A stretch of DNA of 64,000 nt from JAGPUQ01 sp963708735 (GCA_963708735.1 CAVPTW010000027.1:1-64000), one strand, 5' to 3'; positions 9,031-17,606 are shown, counted from the stretch's first letter. A program made the numbers and translations. The notes: generated from the sequence alone by a model not told the origin.

Positions 9031-9163
9031 GGTGTTATGCCACTCCATCCGGTTGCGCGAGCGGGCCATGATACTCCACCGGCCAGCGCGGCCGCCGCAA
9101 CCTCAGCGTCCAACCTGGACCAAATCCCGGTACCATTCGCTTTTGTCTGCACCGAGGTTGCCG

Positions 9164-9592
9164 ATGCCCGCGGAATGGATCGAAGCCCTGCACATCATCA
9201 GCGTGGTCTGCTGGTTTGCCGCACTGTTTTACCTGCCCCGGCTGTTCGTCTACCACGCCATGGCGGAGGACCGCATCAGCATCGAGCGCTTCAAGATCAT
9301 GGAGCGGAAGCTCTCCCGGGGCATCGCCACACCCGCGATGATCGCGGCGCTGACCTTCGGCATCTGGCTGGCGAGCCTGGCGCCTGATTACTACCTGCAC
9401 CAAGGCTGGTTTCTCGCCAAGGTGACGCTGGTGACGCTGCTGGTGGTCTACCACCATGTCTGCCTGTATCTGCTGCGCCAATTTCGCAAGGACCGCAATA
9501 CCCGCAGCCACGTCTTCTACCGCTGGTTCAACGAGATACCTGTGTTTTTTCTGATCGCCATCGTGATTCTGGTGGTAGTGCGGCCTTTCTGA
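9164..9592 (+). CDS. hemJ: Protoporphyrinogen IX oxidase, HemJ type
   Basis: An inner-membrane protein of 142 residues that oxidises protoporphyrinogen IX in bacteria lacking HemG/HemY. The family signature is clear: the conserved histidine in EALHIISVVCWFAALFYLPR, about four membrane segments, the conserved lysine in GWFLAKVTLV, YHH in the third helix region, and FNEIPVFFLIAIV at the end. The start ATG 9164 has GAGG 6 bases upstream. The frame is open far upstream over argC, but that is antisense shadow. It lies upstream of hemL and hemB, so the product fits the same pathway. Confidence 0.92.
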   Translation: MPAEWIEALHIISVVCWFAALFYLPRLFVYHAMAEDRISIERFKIMERKLSRGIATPAMIAALTFGIWLASLAPDYYLHQGWFLAKVTLVTLLVVYHHVCLYLLRQFRKDRNTRSHVFYRWFNEIPVFFLIAIVILVVVRPF

Positions 9593-9597
9593 ACCCG

Positions 9598-9633
9598 CGG
9601 ACTTCGCACGCGCAATTGGCCGTGCGAAGTCCG
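9598..9633 (+). terminator. Perfect 13-bp hairpin between hemJ and hemL
   Basis: CGGACTTCGCACG pairs with CGTGCGAAGTCCG across a 10-base loop, starting 5 bases after the hemJ stop. There is no downstream T run (ATCCACC follows), so it is not a textbook intrinsic terminator. It could attenuate transcription, protect the 3' end of the hemJ mRNA, or be a protein-binding site. Confidence 0.45.
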
Positions 9634-9673
9634 ATCCACCATAATTCCCGCTTCCCGCTGCCGCAGAACCGCC

Positions 9674-10957
9674 ATGACCCGTTCCGAGGACTGCTTCGCC
9701 GCCGCGCAACGCCACATACCCGGCGGCGTCAATTCACCGGTGCGGGCGTTTCGGGCGGTGGGCGGCACCCCGGTGTTTTTCGCGCGCGCCGAGGGATCCC
9801 GGCTCTACGACGTCGACGGCAACGGCTACCTCGACTATGTGCAGTCCTGGGGCCCCATGATCCTCGGTCATGGTCACCCCGATGTACTGGCCGCCATCCG
9901 CGTCCAGCTCGAGCGCGGACTCACCTTCGGCGCGCCGACCGAACTCGAAACCCAAATGGCGGACCGCCTGTGCGCCCGCATTCCGGGACTCGACCTGGTG
10001 CGCATGGTCAACTCCGGCACCGAGGCCACCATGAGCGCGATCCGCCTCGCGCGCGCCGCCACCGGCCGCGACCGCATCCTCAAGTTCGAAGGCTGCTACC
10101 ACGGCCACGGGGATTCCCTGCTGGTCAAGGCGGGCTCGGGCGCCCTTACCCTGGGCGTGCCCAGCTCGCCCGGGGTACCGGCGGCGCTCGCCGCCCTCAC
10201 CCTCACCCTCGACTACAACGACAGTGCCCAGGTGGAAGCGCTGTTCGCCCGCGAAGGCGACACCATCGCCTGCATCATCGTCGAGCCGGTGGCGGGCAAC
10301 ATGAACTGCGTGCCGCCGCAGCCGGGATTTCTGGAAACCCTGCGCCGGGTCTGCGACCGACACGGCGCCGTGCTGATCTTCGACGAGGTGATGACGGGCT
10401 TTCGCGTCGGTCCCCGGGGCGCTGCGGGACGCTACGGCATCGCGCCGGATCTGATCACGCTGGGCAAGGTGATCGGCGGCGGCATGCCGGTGGGCGCCTT
10501 CGGCGGGCGCGCCGACCTGATGACCCGGCTCGCGCCCCTGGGTCCGGTGTATCAGGCCGGCACCTTGTCCGGCAATCCGGTCGCCATGGCGGCCGGGCTC
10601 GCGACCCTGAGCGCTCTGGATGAGCCCGGCTTCTACGACCGACTGTTCGCGCGCACCCGGGAGCTGGCCGACGGCCTGCGGGAGCGCGCCGCCGCAGCCG
10701 GGATTGCCCTGACCACCAACAGCGTCGGCTCCATGTTCGGCTGCTTCTTCACCGATGCGCCGGCGGTAACCAATTTCCGCCAGGTGATGGCCTGCGACAC
10801 GGCGCGCTTCAACCGCTTCTTTCACGGCATGCTGAAACGCGGGGTCTATCTGGCGCCCGCGGCCTATGAGGCCGGCTTCGTGTCCGCTGCCCACGGCAGC
10901 GCCGACATCGAGCAGACGCTGGCCGCCGCCAGCGCCGTGTTCCGCGAGGACTTTTGA
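9674..10957 (+). CDS. hemL: Glutamate-1-semialdehyde 2,1-aminomutase
   Basis: A PLP enzyme that isomerises glutamate-1-semialdehyde to 5-aminolevulinate in the C5 heme pathway. 427 residues, full length. HIPGGVNSPVRAF marks the N-terminus, GPMILGHGHP and MVNSGTEATMSAIRLARA the cofactor region, and the Schiff-base lysine is K265 in TLGKVIGGGMPVGAFGG. The start ATG follows a short spacer. The stop is 3 bases before the Nudix gene, and the reading continues tightly into hemB. Confidence 0.96.
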   Translation: MTRSEDCFAAAQRHIPGGVNSPVRAFRAVGGTPVFFARAEGSRLYDVDGNGYLDYVQSWGPMILGHGHPDVLAAIRVQLERGLTFGAPTELETQMADRLCARIPGLDLVRMVNSGTEATMSAIRLARAATGRDRILKFEGCYHGHGDSLLVKAGSGALTLGVPSSPGVPAALAALTLTLDYNDSAQVEALFAREGDTIACIIVEPVAGNMNCVPPQPGFLETLRRVCDRHGAVLIFDEVMTGFRVGPRGAAGRYGIAPDLITLGKVIGGGMPVGAFGGRADLMTRLAPLGPVYQAGTLSGNPVAMAAGLATLSALDEPGFYDRLFARTRELADGLRERAAAAGIALTTNSVGSMFGCFFTDAPAVTNFRQVMACDTARFNRFFHGMLKRGVYLAPAAYEAGFVSAAHGSADIEQTLAAASAVFREDF

Positions 10958-10960
10958 ATC

Positions 10961-11575
10961 ATGCGCCCACAACAGGTATTTCACGCCTATCCACAACCGG
11001 AACACCGCGCCCTGCGCCTGCGCGAGCAGCGCCACTGCATCGCCTGCGGTACCCGCTGCGATACCCAGCCCATCGCCGGCGGACTGCGCTACCGCTGTCC
11101 GACCTGCGGCACGACCCAGTACCGCAATCCGGCGCCGGCGGTGGCAGTGCTGATCGCCGACGGCGACCGCTTCATCCTCGGCCGCCGTACCTCGAGCTCG
11201 CTCCAGCACGGGCTCTGGTGCCTGCCCTGCGGCTATGTGGAATACGAGGAGGATCACCTCACCGCGGCGGTGCGCGAAGTACGCGAGGAGACTTCCCTCG
11301 AGGTGCGCATCGACGCCATCATCAGCGTGGTCACCAACTACCTGCAGCCGCAGGTCCACTCGCTGGTCACCGTGCTCAGCGCCTCGGTGATCGGCGGCAC
11401 GCTGGCAGCCGGCGACGGCCTCTCCGAGGCGCGCTGGTTCCCCTATACCGGAGAGTTTCCCGAGATGGCATTCGACGCCGACCGTCACATCATCTCCCGC
11501 TATTTCGAGACCGATCTCAAGGGTGCCCCGGTGGACCCGATTTATGCCCGCACCGAGGGGGTTGCCCATGACTGA
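10961..11575 (+). CDS. Nudix hydrolase with N-terminal zinc ribbon
   Basis: A 204-residue protein. Residues about 26-50 carry two CxxC pairs (CIACG and CPTCG), a small zinc ribbon. A Nudix fold follows, with the box GYVEYEEDHLTAAVREVREE at about residues 90-110. The glycine usual after REXXEE is replaced (EETSL), while the metal-binding glutamates are intact. Similar zinc-ribbon Nudix proteins hydrolyse nucleotide diphosphate derivatives; the substrate cannot be read here. It is wedged between hemL and hemB and overlaps hemB by 8 bases, so it is co-expressed with heme synthesis. Confidence 0.85.
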   Translation: MRPQQVFHAYPQPEHRALRLREQRHCIACGTRCDTQPIAGGLRYRCPTCGTTQYRNPAPAVAVLIADGDRFILGRRTSSSLQHGLWCLPCGYVEYEEDHLTAAVREVREETSLEVRIDAIISVVTNYLQPQVHSLVTVLSASVIGGTLAAGDGLSEARWFPYTGEFPEMAFDADRHIISRYFETDLKGAPVDPIYARTEGVAHD

Positions 11576-12587
11576 CTGGACGGCCGCCCGCGGCCCCTAT
11601 CCCGCCACCCGCCTGCGGCGTACGCGGCGTGCCGATTTTGTCCGGCGCCTGGTGCGGGAAACGCAACTCAGCGTCGACGATCTCATCTACCCGGTGTTCG
11701 TGCTCGATGGCGCCAACCGCCGCGAAACGATCACGTCCATGCCCGGCATCGAACGCCTGTCCGTCGATCTGCTGGTAGCGGCCGCCGCCGAATATGTGGC
11801 CCTCGGGATCCCGGCGCTCGCGCTCTTCCCGGTGATCGATCCCGCGCTGAAATCCCTGGATGCGGCAGAAGCTTACAACCCCGACGGGCTGGTGCAGCGC
11901 AGCGTGCGCGCCTTGAAGGCTGCCTATCCGCAGCTCGGCGTGATCACCGATGTCGCCCTCGATCCCTACACCACCCACGGCCAGGACGGGATCATCGACG
12001 CCGCGGGCTATGTGCTGAACGATGTCACGGTGGCGACGCTGGCGCGCCAGGCGCTGGCCCAGGCCGCTGCCGGGGCCGACATGGTGGCGCCCTCGGACAT
12101 GATGGACGGGCGCATAGGCGCCATCCGCACGGCGCTGGAAAACGCGGGGCATCACAACACCCTGATTCTCGCCTACGCGGCCAAGTACGCTTCGGCCTAC
12201 TACGGCCCCTTCCGCGATGCCGTGGGCTCGGCCGCCAACCTCAAGGGCGGCGACAAGTACAGCTACCAGATGGATCCGGGCAACAGCGATGAAGCCCTGC
12301 ACGAATGCGCGCTGGATCTGGCCGAGGGCGCCGACATCCTCATGATCAAGCCGGGCATGCCGTACCTGGACGTGGTGCGGCGGGTCAAGGACAGCCTGGG
12401 CGCACCCACCTTCGTCTACCAGGTGAGTGGCGAGTACGCCATGCACAAGGCTGCCGCCGCCAACGGCTGGCTGAACGGCGAGGCGGTGATGCTCGAATCC
12501 CTGCTCGCCTGCAAGCGCGCCGGCGCCGACGCCATCCTCACCTACTTCGCGGTCGAGGCCGCGCGTCTGCTCCAGCGTGCGCGCTGA
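11568..12587 (+). CDS. hemB: Delta-aminolevulinate dehydratase (porphobilinogen synthase)
   Basis: It condenses two 5-aminolevulinates to porphobilinogen. From ATG 11568 the protein is 339 residues (MTDWTAARGPYPATRLRR). Schiff-base lysines lie in AYAAKYASAYYGPFRDAVGS and MIKPGMPYLD. The metal loop reads DVALDPYTTHGQDG, with aspartate where zinc enzymes have cysteines, so this is the magnesium-type enzyme as in Pseudomonas. An in-frame ATG at 11523 is inside the Nudix gene and unlikely. It overlaps both neighbours (8 bases with the Nudix gene, 11 with the methyltransferase). Confidence 0.95.
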   Translation: MTDWTAARGPYPATRLRRTRRADFVRRLVRETQLSVDDLIYPVFVLDGANRRETITSMPGIERLSVDLLVAAAAEYVALGIPALALFPVIDPALKSLDAAEAYNPDGLVQRSVRALKAAYPQLGVITDVALDPYTTHGQDGIIDAAGYVLNDVTVATLARQALAQAAAGADMVAPSDMMDGRIGAIRTALENAGHHNTLILAYAAKYASAYYGPFRDAVGSAANLKGGDKYSYQMDPGNSDEALHECALDLAEGADILMIKPGMPYLDVVRRVKDSLGAPTFVYQVSGEYAMHKAAAANGWLNGEAVMLESLLACKRAGADAILTYFAVEAARLLQRAR

Positions 12588-13617
12588 CGCCGCAGGCACC
12601 GTCCGTGACGCCCTGATCGCCGCCGGCGCGCGCGGACTCTTGGTCGCGGACGAGAGCTGCCCGCTTGATTGGCTCACCTCATTGCCGGCCGGTACGCGGG
12701 TATTAAGCAGCCGCTGGGATCTGTGTGCCGTTGCCCGCGGCCACGGCCTCGATGTGAGCTTCAGCGATTTCGAATTGCCCGCGACCTCCGACCTGGAACT
12801 GATCGCCTGCCGGGTGCCCAAGGAGCGGGCCGTGGTCCGCCATCTCATCAATCGCGCCTGGCACGCCCTCGCCCCCGGCGGCCGCCTGCTGCTTTGGGGC
12901 GGCAAGCAGACCGGCATCAAGACCCACGGCAAGGAAGCCGCCACTGCCTTCGGCGGCGAATCCGAGGTGCGCAAGCTGGGCACCGACTACCTGGCGGTCG
13001 CGACCCGGACCGGCGCCAAGCTGCACACGCTCCCCGACGCGGACTACGAGACATTGCGGCCACTGCTGGCCTACGGCGGGCGACCGCTGTTCACCAAACC
13101 CGGGCTGTTCGGCTGGGACCAGATCGACCCGGGCAGCGCGCTGCTGGCGGAACAGCTGCCCGCGGTTTTCGCCGCCGGCGGAGCACCTGCGAGCCTGCTC
13201 GACCTGGGCTGCGGCTATGGCTACCTGTCGGTCGCCGCGCATGCGCTTGGCGCGGGCGCGATCACCGCCACCGACACCTGCGCCGCGGCACTGCTGGCCT
13301 GCGCGAAAAACTTCGCCGCGCACGGCATCGCGGGTGAGGTGGTGCCGTCCGACTGTGCCGACGGGATCGCCGGGCACTTCGATCTGGTGCTGTGCAACCC
13401 GCCGTTCCATCGCGGTTTTGCTGCCGATCAGGCACTCAGCAAGCGATTTTTCCATGCCGCGGCCGACCACCTGCACCGCGCTGGTCGGGCGCTGTTTGTC
13501 ACCCATCGCGTGGTGCCCGCCGCGGCCCTGGCGCAGGACGGATTCCGCTCCTGCGAGCAGATCGCGGCAACGCCCAGTTTCCAGGTGCATCTGTTGGAAG
13601 GACCGCGCCGCCACTAG
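12577..13617 (+). CDS. RsmC/RlmG-family class I SAM methyltransferase
   Basis: 346 residues with the duplicated layout of rRNA guanine-N2 methyltransferases. A degenerate N-terminal half (PKERAVVRHLINRAW, GGRLLLWGGKQTG) precedes a catalytic half with LLDLGCGYGYLSVAA (SAM loop, about residue 208) and the CNPPFH motif typical of N2-guanine methylation. Length is close to E. coli RsmC (343), which methylates G1207 of 16S rRNA. RlmG (23S) is the other possibility. The start is GTG 12577, overlapping the hemB end by 11 bases. Confidence 0.8.
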   Translation: MRADAAGTVRDALIAAGARGLLVADESCPLDWLTSLPAGTRVLSSRWDLCAVARGHGLDVSFSDFELPATSDLELIACRVPKERAVVRHLINRAWHALAPGGRLLLWGGKQTGIKTHGKEAATAFGGESEVRKLGTDYLAVATRTGAKLHTLPDADYETLRPLLAYGGRPLFTKPGLFGWDQIDPGSALLAEQLPAVFAAGGAPASLLDLGCGYGYLSVAAHALGAGAITATDTCAAALLACAKNFAAHGIAGEVVPSDCADGIAGHFDLVLCNPPFHRGFAADQALSKRFFHAAADHLHRAGRALFVTHRVVPAAALAQDGFRSCEQIAATPSFQVHLLEGPRRH

Positions 13618-13755
13618 CGGGCTGTTGAAAAATGCTGCGGCCGCTAGCTGCGTCGCTGTCGGATGCGCGCTTCCTCGCTTGTCCAGTTGATATTTCTCGG
13701 TTGCTGCACGCCGTGCGCCGCGCATCCGGCGGTCCTCCCGACGTTTTCCAACGCC
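13613..13755 (-). repeat. Intergenic repeat element, copy C (inverted orientation, diverged)
   Basis: Read on the minus strand it follows copies A and B from GTTGGAAAACGTCG through the GGCGCACGGCG and AACCGAGA blocks to GCAGCATTTTTCAACAGCC, with scattered substitutions. It begins within the last codons of the methyltransferase gene and ends about 110 bases before the flgB sigma-54 promoter. It therefore marks the boundary between the housekeeping and flagellar regions. Confidence 0.75.
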
Positions 13756-13835
13756 AGCCAAACCCGGCAATCGCAGCGGCAAACTCTGGCCGGCGGCAAT
13801 GCCGGCGCATGCCCGCAGACGCTCCATTTAAAATA

Positions 13836-13862
13836 CAACCAATTGATTTTCAATAAATTATT
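13836..13862 (+). promoter_or_regulatory. Candidate activator site(s) upstream of the flgB promoter
   Basis: CAACCAATTGATTT (13836-13849) is repeated exactly upstream of the fleS promoter (32345-32358), ending 16 bases before the -24 element here and 17 there. It is followed by TTCAATAAATTATT, which resembles the published FleQ box GTCAATAAATTGAC. The region is AT-rich in an otherwise GC-rich window. FleQ binding is inference. Confidence 0.5.
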
Positions 13863-13865
13863 TTT

Positions 13866-13880
13866 TGGCACAACGGTTGC
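13866..13880 (+). promoter_or_regulatory. Sigma-54 promoter of the flgB operon
   Basis: TGGCAC-N5-TTGC is an exact match to the -24/-12 consensus core, with the -12 GC 33 bases before the flgB ATG. The expected transcript start near 13891 rules out an in-frame GTG at 13884 as the flgB start. Confidence 0.85.
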
Positions 13881-13913
13881 ATTGTGTTAGCCAAAGCAAC
13901 CGGGAGAGACCCC

Positions 13914-14306
13914 ATGCCCATCAATTTCGACCGCGCACTCGGCAGCCATGAGCAGGCTCTGTACCGGCTCAGTGAACGCACCGGGGTGTTGGCATCCAAT
14001 CTCGCCAATGCCGACACCCCCGGGTACAAGGCGCGCGATCTTGACTTCAAGACCGCGCTGACCGGTGCCCGTGGCCCCGGACTCGAACTCGTCGCCGATA
14101 ACACCCGGCACTTGGCGGCGTCCACTACATCATCCGCAGGCGGAGAACTGCGTTACCGCGTCCCGAACCATGCGTCACTGGATGGCAACACGGTCGACGT
14201 GGAAATGGAGCAGGCGGCATTTGCCGAAAACTCGGTGCGCTACCAGGCCACGCTTCAGCTCCTGCGCGGCCGCTTCGAAGATATACGCAAGGCGCTCAGG
14301 GGGTAA
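13914..14306 (+). CDS. flgB: Flagellar proximal rod protein FlgB
   Basis: One of the rod subunits that joins the MS ring to the distal rod and is exported by the flagellar type III system. 130 residues. The N-terminus has the rod/hook family helix with RTGVLASNLANADTPGYKARDLDF, and the C-terminus has the matching helix (MEQAAFAENSVRYQATLQLL). GGGAGAG precedes the start. It is the first gene of flgBCDEFG(HIJKL), driven by the sigma-54 promoter just upstream. flgA, flgM, flgN and cheR, often found beside flgB, are not in this window. Confidence 0.95.
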   Translation: MPINFDRALGSHEQALYRLSERTGVLASNLANADTPGYKARDLDFKTALTGARGPGLELVADNTRHLAASTTSSAGGELRYRVPNHASLDGNTVDVEMEQAAFAENSVRYQATLQLLRGRFEDIRKALRG

Positions 14307-14309
14307 GCC

Positions 14310-14723
14310 ATGTCAATGTTTGGAATTTTCGATGTCGCGGCCAGTGGCATGAGCGCCCAGAGCACGCGCCTTAATACCGTCGCCAGCAATCTGGCCAACG
14401 CCAACAGCGTCAGTGGAGATCCCAATAAGGTCTATCGCGCGCGCCAGCCGGTGTTCGAAGCCATGTTCGACCAGTTGCGGGGCGATCCTGCGCAGGCCGG
14501 CGTCCGCACCCTGGGCGTGGTCGAAAAGGCCGGTGAACCGGAACCGCAGTACGACCCCGGCAATCCGCTCGCCAACGCCGACGGCTATGTGTTTCACGCC
14601 AATGTCGATCCGGTCGAAGAGTTGGCCAACATGATGTCGGCTTCGCGCGGATTCCAGAACAACGTGGAAGTCCTCAACACCGTCAAACAGCTGATGTTGA
14701 GCACTATCCGGATCGGTCAATAA
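14310..14723 (+). CDS. flgC: Flagellar proximal rod protein FlgC
   Basis: A rod subunit of 137 residues, close to the enteric 134. The N-terminal helix reads DVAASGMSAQSTRLNTVASN followed by LANANSV. The middle shows RARQPVFEAM, and the tail NPLANADGYVFHANVDPVEE then ASRGFQNNVEVLNTVKQLM is typical of FlgC. It starts 3 bases after flgB with GGGGG upstream, so the two rod subunits are made together. Confidence 0.96.
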   Translation: MSMFGIFDVAASGMSAQSTRLNTVASNLANANSVSGDPNKVYRARQPVFEAMFDQLRGDPAQAGVRTLGVVEKAGEPEPQYDPGNPLANADGYVFHANVDPVEELANMMSASRGFQNNVEVLNTVKQLMLSTIRIGQ

Positions 14724-14750
14724 CACCACACGAAGTTTGGGAGGCCTGTC

Positions 14751-15416
14751 ATGGTCGCAGCGGTATTGAACAATTTTGCCAGCCTGGGTGTGCCCGACGC
14801 GCCCCAGGCGAAACCGAAAGATCGTCTCCAGCAGGCGGATTTCCTCAAGCTGATGACGACGCAGCTCGCCAATCAGGATCCCTTCAAGCCGCTGACGAGC
14901 GGCGATTTCATGACCCAGCTGGCACAGTTCAGCTCGGTGCAGGGCATCCAGGACTTGCAGAAATCCTTTACTTCCTTCGCCGACGCCATGATTCCCAGTC
15001 AGAGTCTGCAATCCGCGTCCCTGGTGGGCCACAAGGTGCTGGTGCCGGCTCCCGGCGGCATGCTGACCGATCAGGGCCTGAGTGGTGCTTTCGAGCTTCC
15101 CGCCGGCGCCAGCGATGTCTCGGTGAAAATTCACAACGCTGCCGGGGAGCTGGTGAAGGATTTCTCGCTGGGCGCGAAGGATACCGGCGTTGGTCGCTAC
15201 AAGTGGGATGGCACCTCCAATACCGGGGCGCCCATGCCGCCGGGGCCCTATCAGGTCGACGTAACGGCGATGATTGGCGGCAAAAGCCTCGCGGTGGACA
15301 ACCTGGCGGAAGCAACCGTCGATTCGGTGGTTCTCGGAACTCCCGGACAGGAGGCCCGCGTCAATCTTGCCGGCCTGGGTCAGGTCAATTTTTCCAGTCT
15401 GCGGGAAATCCGCTAA
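14751..15416 (+). CDS. flgD: Hook assembly scaffold protein FlgD
   Basis: A temporary cap that directs FlgE polymerisation and leaves when the hook is complete. 221 residues (enteric 231). The N-terminal export region and the FlgD signature DFLKLMTTQLANQDPFKPL are at about residues 25-45, then FMTQLAQFSSVQGIQDL. The C-terminal half is a FlgD Ig-like/tudor fold (GAFELPAGASDVSVKI, GRYKWDGTSNTGAPMPPGPY). The ribosome site GGGAGG is about 7 bases upstream. FliK-controlled switching acts on this step. Confidence 0.95.
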   Translation: MVAAVLNNFASLGVPDAPQAKPKDRLQQADFLKLMTTQLANQDPFKPLTSGDFMTQLAQFSSVQGIQDLQKSFTSFADAMIPSQSLQSASLVGHKVLVPAPGGMLTDQGLSGAFELPAGASDVSVKIHNAAGELVKDFSLGAKDTGVGRYKWDGTSNTGAPMPPGPYQVDVTAMIGGKSLAVDNLAEATVDSVVLGTPGQEARVNLAGLGQVNFSSLREIR

Positions 15417-15439
15417 GACTTTGCCGGGAGGATTCTGAG

Positions 15440-16678
15440 ATGCCCTTTCGTATTGCATTAAGTGGCTTGAATGCGGCTTCCACCGATTTGCGCGTAATCG
15501 GCAACAACGTTGCCAACGCCAGCACCACTGGCTTCAAAACCTCGCGCACCGAGTTTGGCGACATCTACGCCACCACCAATCTGGGGGTGGCCGCCAACGC
15601 GGTGGGTGGGGGAGTCAAGGTGGCCGCGGTGGATCAGCAGTTCAGCCAAGGCAATATTGCCACCACCGGCAATAACCTCGACCTCGCGATCAGCGGCAAC
15701 GGCTTTTTTAGGCTCAACGATAATGGCACCAGCGTGTACACCCGCGCTGGGGCCTTTGGTGTGGATCGCACGGGTTTCATCGTCAACAACCAGGGGCAGC
15801 GCCTCACCGGCTATGGCGCCGATACCTCGGGGAATATCACCGGAGCCCTGGTGGATCTGCAATTGCCGACCGCCGACCTGCCGCCCAAGCAGACGACCGC
15901 AGCGGTGCTGACCGCGAATCTGGATTCGCGCGCGCCCGCACTTACGAGTGCCAGCTTCGATCCCACGGATCCCACGACCTACACAAACTCCACCAGCCTT
16001 ACGATCTATGACAGCCTGGGCAACCCGCGTCTCAGCACCCAGTACTTCGTCAATACCGGGCCCGGAACCTGGGATATGTATCAGACGGTGGACGGGACAT
16101 TGGTGGATGCCGATGCCGGCACTATGGTAGGCGCCGGTGGCAATGCGCGATCCCTCACTTTCGACACCGCAGGCGTACTCACATCGCCCAGTGTCGTCGC
16201 CACCGGACCGATTCCGGCGCTGGGCGGGTCCGCACCCTTTCCGATCAACATCGACTTGAGTAAGACCACCCAGTTTGGCAGCCCGTTCTCAGTCAACAGC
16301 CTCACCCAAGACGGCTTCAGTACCGGTCGTCTGTCCGGCGTGGATGTCAGCGATACCGGAGTGCTTTCGGCCCGTTACACCAATGGCCAGTCGCTGACGC
16401 TGGCCCAGGTGGCGCTGGCCAATTTTGCCAACCCGCAGGGGTTGCGCGAGCTCGGCAATACCGCCTGGGGTGAAACCTTCGATTCGGGGGCCGCTCTGAT
16501 CGGTGGGCCGGGCACCGGCAGTCTGGGCGCGATCCAATCGGGCGCTCTGGAGGGCTCGAATGTGGACCTTACCGAACAACTGGTAGGCCTGATCACCGCG
16601 CAACGGAATTTTCAGGCGAATGCACAGGTGATCACCACCGCCGATGCCGTGACCCAAACCATCATCAACATAAGGTAA
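15440..16678 (+). CDS. flgE: Flagellar hook protein FlgE
   Basis: The hook subunit, the flexible joint between rod and filament. 412 residues from ATG 15440 (enteric 402). The N-terminal D0 motif FRIALSGLNAASTDLRVIGN with NNVANASTTGFKTSRTEF and the C-terminal GSNVDLTEQLVGLITAQRNF are conserved. The middle domain has NSTSLTIYDSLGNPRLSTQY. Earlier in-frame starts lie inside flgD. GGGAGG precedes the chosen start. It follows flgD by 23 bases, in the usual order. Confidence 0.96.
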   Translation: MPFRIALSGLNAASTDLRVIGNNVANASTTGFKTSRTEFGDIYATTNLGVAANAVGGGVKVAAVDQQFSQGNIATTGNNLDLAISGNGFFRLNDNGTSVYTRAGAFGVDRTGFIVNNQGQRLTGYGADTSGNITGALVDLQLPTADLPPKQTTAAVLTANLDSRAPALTSASFDPTDPTTYTNSTSLTIYDSLGNPRLSTQYFVNTGPGTWDMYQTVDGTLVDADAGTMVGAGGNARSLTFDTAGVLTSPSVVATGPIPALGGSAPFPINIDLSKTTQFGSPFSVNSLTQDGFSTGRLSGVDVSDTGVLSARYTNGQSLTLAQVALANFANPQGLRELGNTAWGETFDSGAALIGGPGTGSLGAIQSGALEGSNVDLTEQLVGLITAQRNFQANAQVITTADAVTQTIINIR

Positions 16679-16748
16679 TGAGTCTTGGCGCGCCTTGTCC
16701 CGCGTCTCGGCCGGCCGCGCGTGCCGGCTTTATTGAGAGGAGTTAGTC

Positions 16749-17489
16749 ATGGATCGCATGCTGTACGTCGCAATGTCAGGCGCCCGCCAGTTGCTGCACG
16801 CGCAAACTCTGGTCGCGAACAATCTCGCCAATGCCAATACCACCGGATTTCGTGCCGATCGTCTTTCTCTGGAGGCGCTGCCGGTCTACGGACCCGGCCA
16901 GCCGGCGCGGGTGTATGTGCAGGCACAAGGTACCGGACCTGACACGAGTGCCGGAGCCTTCACCTCGACTGGCCGCGAGTTGGATGTCGCAATTTCGGGG
17001 TCGGGCTACATCGCCGTACAGGGTCCGGACGGCCGCGAGGGCTACACGCGCGCCGGCAATCTCCAGTTGTCCGCGAACGGGCAGCTCACCACGGGCCAAG
17101 GTTGGCCCGTGCTCGGCAATGGCGGCCCCATTGCGATTCCGCCTACGGAAAAGATCGAGATCGGGGCCGACGGCACCATCTCCGTCGTGCCCGTGGGGCA
17201 GGACGCTGCAACGCTCTCCGTGCTTGACCGCATCAAGCTGGTCGCTCCCGATGAGCGCGCGCTGACCAAAGCGGGGCACGGCCTGTTGCGCCTGAGAAAC
17301 GGCGCCGATGCAGCGCCCGACGCCGGAGTCACCCTGGTTTCGGGGCAGATCGAGAGCAGCAACGTGAACGCGATCGAACAGATGACTGCCATGATCGATT
17401 ACGCGCGCCAGTACGAAATGCAGATCAAGATGATGTCGACCGCGCGCGACAACGCCGACCGGTCCGCCGCACTGATGCAACTCAGTTGA
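16749..17489 (+). CDS. flgF: Flagellar proximal rod protein FlgF
   Basis: A rod subunit of 246 residues (enteric 251). It opens MDRMLYVAMSGARQLLHAQT, then NNLANANTTGFRAD. The middle has GREGYTRAGNLQLSANGQL, and the end SGQIESSNVNAIEQMTAMID with YARQYEMQIKMM. GAGAGG is about 7 bases upstream of the start. The 70-base gap after flgE holds no recognisable sigma-54 promoter, so it is probably read from the flgB promoter. Confidence 0.96.
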   Translation: MDRMLYVAMSGARQLLHAQTLVANNLANANTTGFRADRLSLEALPVYGPGQPARVYVQAQGTGPDTSAGAFTSTGRELDVAISGSGYIAVQGPDGREGYTRAGNLQLSANGQLTTGQGWPVLGNGGPIAIPPTEKIEIGADGTISVVPVGQDAATLSVLDRIKLVAPDERALTKAGHGLLRLRNGADAAPDAGVTLVSGQIESSNVNAIEQMTAMIDYARQYEMQIKMMSTARDNADRSAALMQLS

Positions 17490-17529
17490 GCGGGGCCTGA
17501 CGGCCGCTAGCGCAAACCACATCCACGCA

Positions 17530-17555
17530 CTAGCAGTTTTTCAACAAGCTGCTAG
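17530..17555 (+). repeat. Solo end of the intergenic repeat family (copy D)
   Basis: CTAGCAGTTTTTCAACAAGCTGCTAG lies in the flgF-flgG gap. It is essentially the right-hand end of the 150-bp elements at the window start and at 28.9 kb, and is itself closed by CTAGCAG..CTGCTAG. The rest of the element is absent, so this is either a deletion remnant or the minimal mobile unit. Confidence 0.7.
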
Positions 17556-17606
17556 CCAGAAGGTCAATCAGATGACAAAGCAAACAGCGGACAGGAGAAC
17601 GATCTC

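Noticed and set aside
9734..11569. Minus-strand open frame of 611 codons across hemL and the Nudix gene
   Set aside because: The plus-strand genes show full catalytic motifs; the antisense product is low-complexity Ala/Gly/His/Arg.
13884..13913. GTG start 10 codons upstream for flgB
   Set aside because: It lies upstream of the expected transcript start of the sigma-54 promoter, and ATG 13914 fits the family N-terminus.
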